Assembly (NCBI GenBank): GCA_031290985.1
Contig: JARLJW010000068.1
Coordinates: 1 to 42,852 of the forward strand
DNA from: Verrucomicrobiia bacterium
Lineage (GTDB): Bacteria; Verrucomicrobiota; Verrucomicrobiia; Limisphaerales; UBA11358
Length of the DNA: 42,852 nucleotides
Reading direction: 5' to 3'
Shown one piece after another: positions 34,659-42,815 of the stretch. How positions within the stretch are numbered: position 1 is the first letter of the stretch; every line of letters begins with the position of its first letter. The notes under the pieces were generated by a model, which saw only the letters and a list, made by a program, of their open reading frames with translations, was not told where the DNA came from and ran no database searches. The translations under genes and the position numbers were made by a program.

Positions 34659-36782
34659 ATGTCGAAGAAAAAGAAAGAATCCGGTCAACCTGAATTGCCC
34701 ATCGAAGGCGCGCAACCGGCCGCACCGGTGGAAGCCACGCCCGCAAAGAAGAAAGCCGCGGAAACCAACGGCAATGGCGCGGAGCATATTGTCGCGGAAA
34801 CGGTGGCGGTGGCGCACAAGCCGTTTGATCCCAAAAAGCTGGGCGTGGGTTTGCATACGCGGGTGGATCGCGGGTTTTTGGATTATGCGAGCTATGTCAT
34901 CCGCGACCGGGCGATTCCGAATCTCGCGGACGGTTTGAAGCCGGTGCAGCGGCGCATCCTGTGGGCGTTGCATGAGAAGGATGACGGGCGGTTCATCAAG
35001 GTGGCGAATGTGGTGGGTCATACGATGCAGTATCATCCGCACGGTGACGCGTCCATCGGGGATGCGCTGGTGGTGCTGGCGAACAAGCGGTATCTGATCG
35101 AGGGACAGGGGAACTACGGCAATATTTTCACGGGCGACCCGGCGGCGGCGGCGCGGTACATCGAGTGCCGGTTGTCGGAGCTGGCGCGGACGGAGGTTTT
35201 CAATGATGCCATCACGGAATTTGTGCCGAGTTACGACGGTCGTAACAAGGAGCCGGTGGCGCTGCCGTGCAAGCTGCCGCTGACGTTGATGCTGGGGACG
35301 GAAGGCATCGCGGTGGGTTTGGCGGCGCGGCTGCTGCCGCATAATTTTCCAGAATTGCTGGAGGCGCAGATTGCGATCCTCAAGAAGCAGCCGTTCAAGT
35401 GCCTGCCGGATTTCCCGACGGGCGGCTTGATGGACGCGCGGGATTACCAGGACGGCAAGGGCTCGGTGAAGGTGCGCGCGCGCATCAAGGTGAAGGACGA
35501 ATCGACGGTGCTGATCACGGAGATTCCGCCGACCACGACGACGGAGGCGCTGATCGCCTCGATCGAGGACGCGACGCGCAAGGGCAAGCTGAAGGTGAAG
35601 TCCATCAGCGATTTCACGTCGGAGACGGTGGAGATTGAAATCCGTTGTCCGTCCGGCGTGGATGCGGAGAAGATGGTGGATGCGCTGTATGCGTTCACGG
35701 ATTGCGAGACGACGATTTCGAGCCGCATCATTGTCATCAAGAACAACCGGCCGGTGGAGTTGACGGTGAGCGAGGTGCTGCGGGAGAACACGGAGCAGTT
35801 GGTGACGATCCTCAAGCGCGAACTGGATTTGCGCGAGAAGCAACTGATCGACGAGCTGCATTACCGCACGCTGGAGCGCATCTTCATCGAGGAGCGCATC
35901 TACAAAAAGATCGAGTCGTGCAAGACGAACGAGGCGGTGATGGCGGCGGTGCATGAGGGGTTCAAGCCGTTCAAGAAGGAACTTGTGCGCGAGATCGCGG
36001 ATGCGGACGTGGAGAAACTGTTGCAGGTGCGCATCCGCCGGATTTCGCTGTTCGACATCAACAAGCACCGCGAGGAGATGGAGAAGACGAAGGCGGAGCT
36101 GGAGGAGGTGCGGAAGAATCTCAAAGGCCTGACGAAATATGTGATCGGGCACCTGGAGGCGTTGCTGGAGAAGTACGGGCCGATGTATCCGCGCTTGACG
36201 ACGAAGTCCGCGCGGCACGAGGAAGTGGATGTGAAGGCGGTGGCGTTCAAGGCGTTCAAGGTGAGCTACGACCGCGAGACGGGCTACGTGGGCTACAAGG
36301 TGAGCGGCGAGGAATTCAAGCTGGAGTGCACGAAGTTTGACAAGATCCTGCTGGTGTTCCGGGACGGCACGTACAAGGTGACGGAGCTGCCGGAGAAATT
36401 GTTCGTGGGGCAGGAGCTGTTCTATGCCGGGTTGCCGGACCGGGAGAAGGTGTTCACCTGCGCATACACGGACCGCGAGGCGAGCTACCTGAAGCGGTTC
36501 ACGTTCGGCGGCACGATCCTGAACAAGGCGTATTCGTGCATCCCGGAAAAATCGCGCATCCTGTACTTCGCGCCGGAGACGCCGAAGCTGTTGTACATCC
36601 GCTACAAGCCGGCGCCGCACCAGAAGATTTCGCAGCAGACGTGCGAGCCGGAGCAGGTGGAGGTGAAGAACCCGCGGACGCTGGGCCGGCAGATCTCGAT
36701 CAAGGACATCTCGTCGGTGACGGCGGAGCCGACGCGCGGGTGGGATGAGAAGGAAGCGACGACGAAGATTGTGTTTGCTTAA
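34659..36782 (+). CDS. parC: DNA topoisomerase IV/gyrase subunit A-like protein
   Basis: The 707-residue protein has a lysine- and alanine-rich N-terminal tail of about 55 residues, then the type IIA A-subunit core: DYASYVIRDRAIPNLADGLK, then PVQRRILWALHEKDDG, HTMQYHPHGDASIGDALVVL, GQGNYGNIFTGDPAAAARYI with active-site Tyr167, and LPLTLMLGTEGIAVGLAARL. A coiled-coil arm follows near 450-500. The C-terminal 180 residues form part of a beta-pinwheel, but no GyrA-box is visible, which favours topoisomerase IV over gyrase. No B subunit (parE) is in the window, although the two often lie side by side. Its last 42 codons are duplicated at 38674-38800. Confidence 0.85.
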   Translation: MSKKKKESGQPELPIEGAQPAAPVEATPAKKKAAETNGNGAEHIVAETVAVAHKPFDPKKLGVGLHTRVDRGFLDYASYVIRDRAIPNLADGLKPVQRRILWALHEKDDGRFIKVANVVGHTMQYHPHGDASIGDALVVLANKRYLIEGQGNYGNIFTGDPAAAARYIECRLSELARTEVFNDAITEFVPSYDGRNKEPVALPCKLPLTLMLGTEGIAVGLAARLLPHNFPELLEAQIAILKKQPFKCLPDFPTGGLMDARDYQDGKGSVKVRARIKVKDESTVLITEIPPTTTTEALIASIEDATRKGKLKVKSISDFTSETVEIEIRCPSGVDAEKMVDALYAFTDCETTISSRIIVIKNNRPVELTVSEVLRENTEQLVTILKRELDLREKQLIDELHYRTLERIFIEERIYKKIESCKTNEAVMAAVHEGFKPFKKELVREIADADVEKLLQVRIRRISLFDINKHREEMEKTKAELEEVRKNLKGLTKYVIGHLEALLEKYGPMYPRLTTKSARHEEVDVKAVAFKAFKVSYDRETGYVGYKVSGEEFKLECTKFDKILLVFRDGTYKVTELPEKLFVGQELFYAGLPDREKVFTCAYTDREASYLKRFTFGGTILNKAYSCIPEKSRILYFAPETPKLLYIRYKPAPHQKISQQTCEPEQVEVKNPRTLGRQISIKDISSVTAEPTRGWDEKEATTKIVFA
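36656..36782 (+). repeat. parC 3'-end repeat, copy A (inside the intact gene)
   Basis: This aligns without gaps to 38674-38800, with about 10 differences in 127 bases. Most of them are at third codon positions. Confidence 0.9.
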
Positions 36783-36804
36783 CCACTAATGGGCACGAAT
36801 CTAC

Positions 36805-36930
36805 ACGAATAAACACGGATGGGGAAAGGCCGGGCGGGCGGAGAAACGCAGAGGCGCAGAGGCCGCGGAGAGGGAAAAAGCGGAAGTCGAAAAGCGGGAA
36901 AGCGGAAACGGATGGGTGGTGACAACCGCC
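36805..36930. repeat. Downstream repeat block B
   Basis: From acgaataaacacggatgggg through the agcgggaaagcgg purine-rich stretch, this region matches 39101-39232, with one 8-base insertion in the second copy plus single-base gaps and substitutions. Shorter phrases of this kind occur as dispersed repeats in many genomes, so only the whole block is informative. The rest of 36783-37031 holds no gene that I trust. Confidence 0.75.
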
Positions 36931-37031
36931 CTCAGCCCAACCGGCTCAAAGAATTAAAGAGGAAACAAAGAAGGCTCACGGTGCCCGGTGGAAAATACCG
37001 GGGCCTGCTGCTCGCGAAGGATTGGCTGTAA

Positions 37032-37682
37032 TCATACAACAGACTCCCTCACCAGCTTGGTCACGGGAAAAGCGCCCGCATTTTTGAGCTGAATGGCAAC
37101 TTTTCCCGCCCCGTGTGCGAGCGCATAATCCAACTCAGCTCGCGTGACTCCAACAAAATACAGCACGCAGCAGGGCAAGCCAGCCAGCCGAAAACTCAAG
37201 AGTTTTGTGACAAACAACCCTTTGATCAGGCAGTCCGGCTCAACCCATTCACTAATATCAAGCGTGTGACCGACATCAAACGTTTGCTCCAGGCTGGCAT
37301 GGGCAAGTTTGAACAGGATGTGTTCCGCCCACGGACTCTCCTCGGGCAAAGAAATGGCCAGCTCATAACGCCCGATCGAGTTTGGTGGCTGCTGCTCGCA
37401 CCAAAGCAAATCGCTCGTAACATACGTCACTCCAGGAATGTCGGGGGTCTGGCGAAACAGCCGCAAATCAGGCGGACCGCCAAATTCAAACCCCACAATG
37501 CCATGGAGCAGCGTATCGTCTTTTGGCCCCAATCTTTTAGTCAAGGCGATGACCAATGCCGATTCGAGTTTCAGATTTTTCCGGGGACGCTGATTTTCCA
37601 TATCGCATGCAGCCACCTGATCGCGAACCAATTCGATAATTTCACCGCCACTATAAATCGGCAGACCGGGCGATGAAATCAC
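37032..37682 (-). CDS. Suppressor-of-fused-like domain protein
   Basis: The 216-residue protein contains GVTYVTSDLLWCEQQPPNSI, GRYELAISLPEESPW, then a hydrophobic helix, FDVGHTLDISE and VGVTRAELDYALAHGAGKVA, ending with FPVTKLVRESVV. The YELxxxLP, GHT and xELxYAxxHG order is characteristic of the SUFU domain found in many bacteria, often linked to toxin-immunity or contact-dependent systems. The start is GTG at 37682; an ATG at 37601 is an alternative. The gene is AT-richer than the surrounding DNA and lies in the island between the parC repeats. A specific partner is not recognised; an immunity role is only a possibility. Confidence 0.65.
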   Translation of the reverse strand: MISSPGLPIYSGGEIIELVRDQVAACDMENQRPRKNLKLESALVIALTKRLGPKDDTLLHGIVGFEFGGPPDLRLFRQTPDIPGVTYVTSDLLWCEQQPPNSIGRYELAISLPEESPWAEHILFKLAHASLEQTFDVGHTLDISEWVEPDCLIKGLFVTKLLSFRLAGLPCCVLYFVGVTRAELDYALAHGAGKVAIQLKNAGAFPVTKLVRESVV

Positions 37683-37839
37683 TTTCTTTATTGGAACCTT
37701 ATCGGAACAACGGTCAATGGCAAAAGGCAGTCATATGCATGTTTGCTTCCCGCCCAGGAGAGGGAGGCATTTTAGATGCGCTTGGTGGCTGGATGGTTGC
37801 GGTGGGTATCCGGCACCGGGGTTTGATGCGAATGCGAAC

Positions 37840-37883
37840 ACCGGACTGGAAAGTCCGGTGAACCGGCAAGCTGGAAAGCCTGC
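37840..37883. repeat. Tandem palindromes with a GGAA centre
   Basis: accggact-ggaa-agtccggt (37840-37859) is a perfect 8-bp-arm palindrome around ggaa. gcaagct-ggaa-agcctgc (37866-37882) follows with one mismatch. The same pair pattern is found at 42694-42737. Confidence 0.8.
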
Positions 37884-37902
37884 GCTACAATGCCGCCAGC
37901 TT

Positions 37903-38325
37903 TCAGATGAACAACTGTGCGTTCACCTTGAAGTGCGCTGCCAGCCGGCGGATATGCGGAAGGGTCAGGTTGCGCTCACCGCGCAGAATCATCGCCCCGA
38001 GATTCCGGCTGCCGCCGAGAATCCGCGACAGATCCGCCGCGGCCAGGGCATGTTCCTCCAGCAGATGTTTTAGAATGTCCACGCCCCGCAGCTTAGGCCA
38101 CTTCACATTGGCGGCGTCGTATTCCTCCAGCAACGAGCACAGCAGGTCAAAGTAGTCCGTTTGATCACCGGTGAAATCATCCTGATGCAACACCATGGCA
38201 TCCGCCACTTCCGCCACGTTCGCGTAGTCCACCGCGTCATGGATGGGGCGCGGCAGGAAAATTTTGCACAGGCCGGTGTAATCTTTGGGCAAACCGGCAA
38301 AGCGGATTTTATTTTTTGTTTTCAT
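37903..38325 (-). CDS. higA: HigA-type antitoxin, helix-turn-helix regulator
   Basis: The 140-residue protein has an N-terminal segment of about 80 residues (with DYANVAEVADAMVLHQDDFT and DQTDYFDLLCSLLEEYDA) and a C-terminal XRE-like helix-turn-helix, ILKHLLEEHALAAADLSRIL then GGSRNLGAMILRGERNLTLP. This fits the antitoxin of HigBA systems of the HigB-HigA gene order. Its ATG at 38325 overlaps the HigB stop by ATGA, the usual coupling. Antitoxins of this type bind the toxin and repress their own promoter; a palindrome overlaps the promoter just upstream of higB. Length is longer than the shortest HigA proteins. Confidence 0.82.
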   Translation of the reverse strand: MKTKNKIRFAGLPKDYTGLCKIFLPRPIHDAVDYANVAEVADAMVLHQDDFTGDQTDYFDLLCSLLEEYDAANVKWPKLRGVDILKHLLEEHALAAADLSRILGGSRNLGAMILRGERNLTLPHIRRLAAHFKVNAQLFI

Positions 38326-38630
38326 AGCTCATCTTTCCATCGGTCGGTGCTGTATTCGGCGTGGGTCAGGAACCGCAGGGTATAGGCCGTCTGCCGGTCA
38401 AAGTGCATCGCCACAATCAGCCGGTAAGTGTTTCCGCAGACATTGAACACGAGCACCGGCTTGCCGCTGCCCACGCGCACCATGTCGGCGCCGGGATAGG
38501 TCCGGCGCACCTCCGTCAGGCCGCGCCAATCCGCCGCCCGCACCGTGAGCACCCAGGCAGCCAGCCACTTGGCGGCCTTGGGGTAATGCCCGGCGGCATC
38601 CTGCAGAAATTTTTCCTTCACAATCCGCAC
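38322..38630 (-). CDS. higB: HigB-type mRNA interferase toxin
   Basis: The 102-residue protein (RIVKEKFLQDAAGHYPKAAK, then WRGLTEVRRTYPGADMVRVG and VFNVCGNTYRLIVAMHFDRQ, ending FLTHAEYSTDRWKDEL) matches the HigB fold of the ribosome-dependent mRNA interferases. The FNV-GN-YRL and FLTHAEYS blocks are the most diagnostic. The start is GTG at 38630; the promoter predicts an mRNA beginning almost at this codon, so translation may be leaderless or start at the GTG nine bases later. It forms a two-gene operon with HigA and sits next to the parC 3'-end copy. Confidence 0.85.
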   Translation of the reverse strand: MRIVKEKFLQDAAGHYPKAAKWLAAWVLTVRAADWRGLTEVRRTYPGADMVRVGSGKPVLVFNVCGNTYRLIVAMHFDRQTAYTLRFLTHAEYSTDRWKDEL

Positions 38631-38647
38631 GCATACATAATGTATGC
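38631..38647. promoter_or_regulatory. Perfect palindrome overlapping the higBA -10 box (probable HigA operator)
   Basis: gcatacat-a-atgtatgc is a perfect 17-base inverted repeat ending one base before the higB GTG. It covers the -10 box, so binding of HigA here would block transcription. Confidence 0.7.
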
Positions 38648-38667
38648 ACTGCTGGGCGGTCTGTCAA
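38639..38667 (-). promoter_or_regulatory. higBA promoter
   Basis: TTGACA (38667-38662 on the minus strand) and TACATT (38644-38639) are separated by exactly 17 bases. The -35 box lies only six bases from the parC 3'-end copy that begins at 38674. Confidence 0.6.
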
Positions 38668-38673
38668 GCCGTT

Positions 38674-38800
38674 GGTGGAGATGAAAAATCCGCGGACGCC
38701 GGGCCGGCAGATTTCGATCAAGGACATCTCGTCGGTGACGGCGGAGCCGACGCGCGGGTGGGATGAAAAAGAGGCGACGACGAAGATTGTGTTTGCGTGA
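38674..38800 (+). pseudogene. Detached copy of the parC 3' end
   Basis: It aligns without gaps to the last 127 bases of parC (36656-36782) with about 10 substitutions. Seven codons are changed synonymously, two change the residue (Val to Met, Leu to Pro), and the stop is TGA instead of TAA. It has no start or promoter of its own and is not a functional gene. The excess of silent changes suggests that the copy diverged while still part of a functional parC in another lineage, before it was joined here. Confidence 0.85.
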
Positions 38801-38868
38801 AGCATGGACGGGCAACATGCCTCACGCGAAGGGCGTAAAGGTTTTTGCCCATGGAGGGACCGGATAAA

Positions 38869-38921
38869 ATCCGAAGGCCGAAATCCGAGGCCCGAAAGAA
38901 ATCCGAATTCCGAAGCCCGAA
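38869..38921. repeat. Seven nnCCGAA heptamers
   Basis: atccgaa, ggccgaa, atccgag and gcccgaa are followed after four bases by atccgaa, ttccgaa and gcccgaa. The 7-base phase is kept within each run. Confidence 0.8.
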
Positions 38922-38993
38922 CGAACTTTGCCAACGGTTAGGTAAATCACACGGGCAATCACGGATAAAAACCGAGGAGGGACAAAACCAAGT

Positions 38994-39056
38994 GGAAAGC
39001 GGAAAGGGGAAAATCGAAACATTCAACATTCAACATTCGACATTCGACATTCAACG
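38994..39056. repeat. Nine-unit heptamer run drifting from ggaaagc to ttcaaca
   Basis: The units ggaaagc, ggaaagg, ggaaaat, cgaaaca, ttcaaca (twice), ttcgaca (twice) and ttcaacg hold one unbroken 7-base phase while the unit changes. There are no spacers, so it is not a CRISPR. Confidence 0.85.
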
Positions 39057-39100
39057 CCCAATGTTGAAGGGCCAGCATCTGGTAAACCGCATGGACAACT

Positions 39101-39232
39101 ACGAATAAACACGGATGGGGCAAGGCCGGGCGGCGGAGTAACGCAGAGGCGCAGAGGGCGCGGAGTAACGCGGGGAGGGAAAAAGCGGAAGTCGAAAAGC
39201 GGGAAAGCGGAAATGGATGGGGGATGATGACC
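39101..39232. repeat. Downstream repeat block B, second copy
   Basis: It matches 36805-36930 and lies 300 bases after the parC fragment, against 22 bases after the intact parC stop in the first copy. Confidence 0.75.
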
Positions 39233-39470
39233 GTCCGCGGCCTAATGTTCTCAAGGTATGCAGCGCGGAAATACCAAGAATTAGTGCCCGTGGAATGGCC
39301 GGCGTTCACCATCGTCAGGGCCGGGAGATGGGTTCGACGGGATATGCGCTGGTATTTCCCACATCCTAGCAACCAGTCCGGAGCCGGCCGGAACAGGCGA
39401 TCAGGGAAATCCGGCGGCCGCCAAAAATAATTTGTTCGGTTTGGCCTTGGGCGTAAATGATATTGGTGAA

Positions 39471-41312
39471 ATGCCAGATGATGACCTGACTTTGCTACGC
39501 GAATACGCCCGGGGCAATTCCGAAGAGGCGTTCGGCACGCTGGTGGCGCGCCACGTCAACCTGGTTTATTCGGTGGCGTTACGGCAGGTGCGCGACGCAC
39601 ACCTGGCGGAGGAAATCACGCAGGCGGTGTTCATCATCCTGGCGCGCAAGGCGAATTCGCTGGGCGACCAGACCATTTTGCCGGGCTGGCTGTGCCGCAC
39701 GGCGCGCTACGCCGGCGCCAATGCACTCACCCGCCAACGGCGGCGGCAACGCCGCGAACAGGAGGCCCAGATGGAATCCAGCGTGAACGAAGCCGGACCA
39801 ATACCCGGCGAAGCGTGGGCGCAAATGGCGCCGTTGCTCGACAGCGCGATGGAGCAACTGGGCCAAAAAGATCACGACGCCCTGGTGCTGCGATTTTTTG
39901 AAGGGCGGAACTTCAAGCAGGTGGGCGCGGCGCTGGGCGCGAGCGAGGACAGCGCGCGGGTGCGCGTGAACCGCGCACTGGAAAAGCTGCGGAAATTTTT
40001 CGTCAAGCGCGGCGTGAATTCCACGACGGCCATCATTGCCGGGGCCATTTCCAGCCATTCGGTTCAACCGGCGCCCGCGGCGCTGGCCAAGACCGTGACG
40101 GCCATCGCCGCGGCCAAGGGGGTGGCGGCGGGCGGTTCGACTTTATCCCTGATGAAAGGAGCGTTGAAAATCATGGCATGGACACAGGCGAAACCGGCAA
40201 TCGTGGCGGGGCTGGCCCTCATATTGGCCATTGGCACCACCGCCGTGGTCGTTGAAAAAGCCGGCCCGAACAAGGTGGACGAAGCGTTTTGGAAACTGGA
40301 TGCGGCCAACCTGAGGAAAGCGCCACCGGCCCTCATCATACGGCGTGCCCGCTATGCTGACAACGCCACGATCGCCGACGGCCTCGGCAAGATGATTGGC
40401 CACAATTTGCCCTTTGGCGACCTGATCGAGGTGGGGTATTCCGTGCGTCCGATGAGAATGATTTTGCCGACCAATCTCCCGGCGGACCGCTTTGACCTGA
40501 TGCTTACGCTGCCTCGGGACCAAAAAAAAGCACTGCGGCAGGAAATCCGGAAGACCTTCGGGTTGGTGGGCCGGCAGGAAATCATCGAAACGAATGTGCT
40601 CTTGCTGACGGTCAAGGATGCGGGCCGGCTGGCGGCCCACCGCAGCCGACCCGGAAGCAAAATGCAGCACAAGTTTGTCCCAGGGTTTGTCACTTATTCG
40701 AATTATCCGATCAGCCTCATTGCCCGCGATTTTGAGTGGCTCCTCCAATCGCCGGTGGTCCTGCAAAGCGGCTGCGCCGGCAACTATGATTTGCGATGGC
40801 GGATGCCCCAAGCCAAAACTCAAACGGAAGCCAGGAAAGAGATGCCGGAGTTCATCCGCGAAGGACTTGACGAAATGGGGTTGGAACTGGTTCCAGCCAC
40901 CAACGCCCTGACGATGCTGGTCGTGGAAAAGGCCCCCGCGCAGGGCGGCAAGGATACGTTCCTTGAACCATTGGCCCAGAGCGATTACGCACCCCGCGAA
41001 GATTCCGCCTTGCAGGGGCGTTGGACGGCCACCGTCCGGCGGAAAAACACCTCGCTGCAAGTGAATTTGCGGATTGCCGAACTGGCGGAAAATACTTTTC
41101 GCGCCGAGGCTGACGTTCCCGGGATGGCTGCGACGAATATCGAGTCCACCATCTTCAGTTTCAGCCGCCCGACGGTGATCATTGTGTTCGGGGAGTTAGC
41201 CAACACGGTCTTCGAGGGAAATCTCGCCGCGAACGGCAAGGAAATGAACGGAATGCTCAGCGGCGGGGGAGAGAGCTGGCCGGTAACTTTCAAGGCGGTG
41301 GAACAACCGTAG
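39471..41312 (+). CDS. ECF-type sigma factor fused to a membrane anchor and TIGR03435-like domain
   Basis: From ATG 39471 (a TTG at 39432 would add 13 residues) the protein has 613 residues. Residues 1-90 carry sigma region 2 ([20 protein letters not shown] then [16 protein letters not shown]), and about 110-175 carry region 4 ([20 protein letters not shown] then [20 protein letters not shown]). One membrane helix at about 243-262 ([20 protein letters not shown]) follows. The rest includes a segment like TIGR03435 of Acidobacteria and Pedosphaera ([20 protein letters not shown] and [20 protein letters not shown]). A final segment ([20 protein letters not shown]) resembles the small beta-barrel seen in secreted hydrolases. 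The fusion suggests that the outer domain controls the sigma part without a separate anti-sigma factor. Confidence 0.8.
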   Translation: MPDDDLTLLREYARGNSEEAFGTLVARHVNLVYSVALRQVRDAHLAEEITQAVFIILARKANSLGDQTILPGWLCRTARYAGANALTRQRRRQRREQEAQMESSVNEAGPIPGEAWAQMAPLLDSAMEQLGQKDHDALVLRFFEGRNFKQVGAALGASEDSARVRVNRALEKLRKFFVKRGVNSTTAIIAGAISSHSVQPAPAALAKTVTAIAAAKGVAAGGSTLSLMKGALKIMAWTQAKPAIVAGLALILAIGTTAVVVEKAGPNKVDEAFWKLDAANLRKAPPALIIRRARYADNATIADGLGKMIGHNLPFGDLIEVGYSVRPMRMILPTNLPADRFDLMLTLPRDQKKALRQEIRKTFGLVGRQEIIETNVLLLTVKDAGRLAAHRSRPGSKMQHKFVPGFVTYSNYPISLIARDFEWLLQSPVVLQSGCAGNYDLRWRMPQAKTQTEARKEMPEFIREGLDEMGLELVPATNALTMLVVEKAPAQGGKDTFLEPLAQSDYAPREDSALQGRWTATVRRKNTSLQVNLRIAELAENTFRAEADVPGMAATNIESTIFSFSRPTVIIVFGELANTVFEGNLAANGKEMNGMLSGGGESWPVTFKAVEQP

Positions 41313-41684
41313 GCCGGTTCAAAACCCGCGCCTTCGCCGAAGGTCGATGATTGGCACCGCCCGCCAAAAGTCCAGGCTGGACTGGCCTTCAAAAATCCTC
41401 GCTCGGAATGGCCACAGTTTTTCTTTGATCGCTCCCGGCTCCAATGTCTAATGAAGGGAGCCTCCAATGACGAATGAGGCGGGTGTGTTTTCCGGTTTTC
41501 ATTTTTTGAAAATATTTTTTCAGTTGGACAGCCTTTGTCCAACCGGGGGTGGCAGGATGGGGGCGAAGTTGAATGAAAAATGTAAAATTAAAAATGAAAA
41601 GCCAATGCGCCGGGCCGGAGGGTTCGAGCCGGGCGGGGTGCTCGCGCACGGGTTGTCACGGGTTGGTGGACGGTTTTATCTGCG

Positions 41685-41724
41685 GGGCTGGAAGCCCGGC
41701 TCTACGGCAGGCAGGATGCCTGCC
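41685..41724. repeat. Pair of palindromes with a GGA centre
   Basis: gggct-gga-agccc (41685-41697) and ggcaggca-gga-tgcctgcc (41706-41724) are perfect. They resemble the GGAA-centred pairs at 37840 and 42694. Confidence 0.75.
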
Positions 41725-42213
41725 GCTACAGACACAACCAGTTTATCCGACTGAATCCGACTGGATCCGACTGTTCAATTTTTTTAACCCAATCCAAAGC
41801 CATGAAGCTGACGTCGCAAGGCGAAAAAACGGGTTGCGAGATGCGTTGGTTGCGGGGCCGAGCTGGTGCGAAGCCGCATTGGCCAGCCCGTTCTGGCTGG
41901 ATATGGCCACGCGGGCGGGTCGCCCGCGCCCCAATCCAACCGAATCCAAGTAAATCCAACCAAAAAATTGGATGATCGGGGATGAGGACGGACAGGCAGC
42001 CGGCCGCACTGGCGGTCAGACAGGACGCATTACTTGTGCGTGCCGTCGCGGTGAATCAGCGTGCGTTGGCTGGCAATCGCGGAGGGCAGGGGACGGCCCG
42101 CCCTACCCGCCGCGGTGCCCATATTAAGGTTAACTGTTATAGCACGGAACGGGGATGTAACCCAGCCGGGGTGGCGAGGATATGGGGTGGCAGAACGAAG
42201 CCTTTGTGAACGT

Positions 42214-42241
42214 GACGGGTGGCGGGTGACGGGTGACGAGG
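42214..42241. repeat. Four gacgggt-type heptamers
   Basis: gacgggt, ggcgggt, gacgggt and gacgagg follow without gaps. Two more related units (ggcgggt, gacgggg) lie at 42501-42514. Confidence 0.8.
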
Positions 42242-42287
42242 AAAAAACCGCCCCTGGCGGAAGGCCGCCCGGCAAGAGACAAAAATT

Positions 42288-42320
<33 letters not shown>

Positions 42321-42523
42321 TTGATCGGCGGAGAGAACGAAGCCAAAACGAAGCCAAATTTCGAGGGATTTAGGAGGCTTTGCTGAACTGGTTAAAATAT
42401 TATAAGTGGTTTATAATAATTGTATTACACAATTTTATGGCGCGAGGGTCGGGGTGCTCGCGGGCAGGGGAAAATTACAGAACGAAGCCAATTTAAAAGT
42501 GGCGGGTGACGGGGCGCACCGAC

Positions 42524-42551
42524 GAGGATGGAGGATGGAGGATCGAGGATG
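42524..42551. repeat. Four gaggatg heptamers
   Basis: gaggatg, gaggatg, gaggatc and gaggatg follow without gaps. Confidence 0.85.
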
Positions 42552-42693
42552 GCAAGGTCCGAAGTTGGCGAATCAATGGCGATTTCAGGCGGTTGGCACA
42601 CGGTGATGACGGCAAGGGGAGGGGTGGCGGCGACAGGGATCGTGAAATTTCGGAAAAACCGAAAAATGGCGTGTCCGACCGGGGGCCGGAACT

Positions 42694-42737
42694 GGCGACT
42701 GGAAAGTCGCCGGCACCGGCAGGCTGGAAAGCCTGCC
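42694..42737. repeat. Tandem GGAA-centred palindromes
   Basis: ggcgact-ggaa-agtcgcc (42694-42711) and ggcaggct-ggaa-agcctgcc (42718-42737) are perfect inverted repeats with a 24-base period, like the pair at 37840-37883. Confidence 0.85.
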
Positions 42738-42779
42738 CCTGGAGTTTGGCTTTAACTAGCTAAACCCCTTATTTTTTTA

Positions 42780-42807
42780 TTGACATATCTAGTTATATAA
42801 CTAGTAT
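42780..42807 (+). promoter_or_regulatory. Strong promoter with palindromic operator at the right edge
   Basis: TTGACA (42780-42785) and TAGTAT (42802-42807) are 16 bases apart, a good sigma-70 match. The perfect 16-base palindrome ctagttatataactag (42789-42804) fills the spacer and overlaps the -10 box. A further half-site taactag lies at 42753-42759. This points to autoregulation by a small dimeric repressor, probably the product starting at 42816. Confidence 0.6.
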
Positions 42808-42815
42808 TGTCTTCT

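Larger units (their letters stand above)
38801..39470. other. Repeat-rich spacer between the parC fragment and the sigma gene
   Basis: No credible gene lies here. The stretch contains CCGAA-type heptamers (38869-38921), a second heptamer run (38994-39056) with CATTCAA units, and the second copy of block B (39101-39232). Confidence 0.7.

Noticed and set aside
34650..36620. A minus-strand open frame of over 650 codons opposite parC
   Set aside because: The peptide is rich in Arg, His and Leu, typical for an antisense frame of a GC-rich gene, whereas the plus strand has all topoisomerase motifs.
36819..37031. A basic 70-codon frame after parC
   Set aside because: It is made largely of repeat block B and lacks any recognisable domain or start context.
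38994..39056. A CRISPR-like array
   Set aside because: Units are only seven bases, adjoining without spacers, and no cas gene is present.
41621..41630. ggttcgagcc resembling a tRNA T-loop
   Set aside because: No matching acceptor, D or anticodon arms can be drawn around it.
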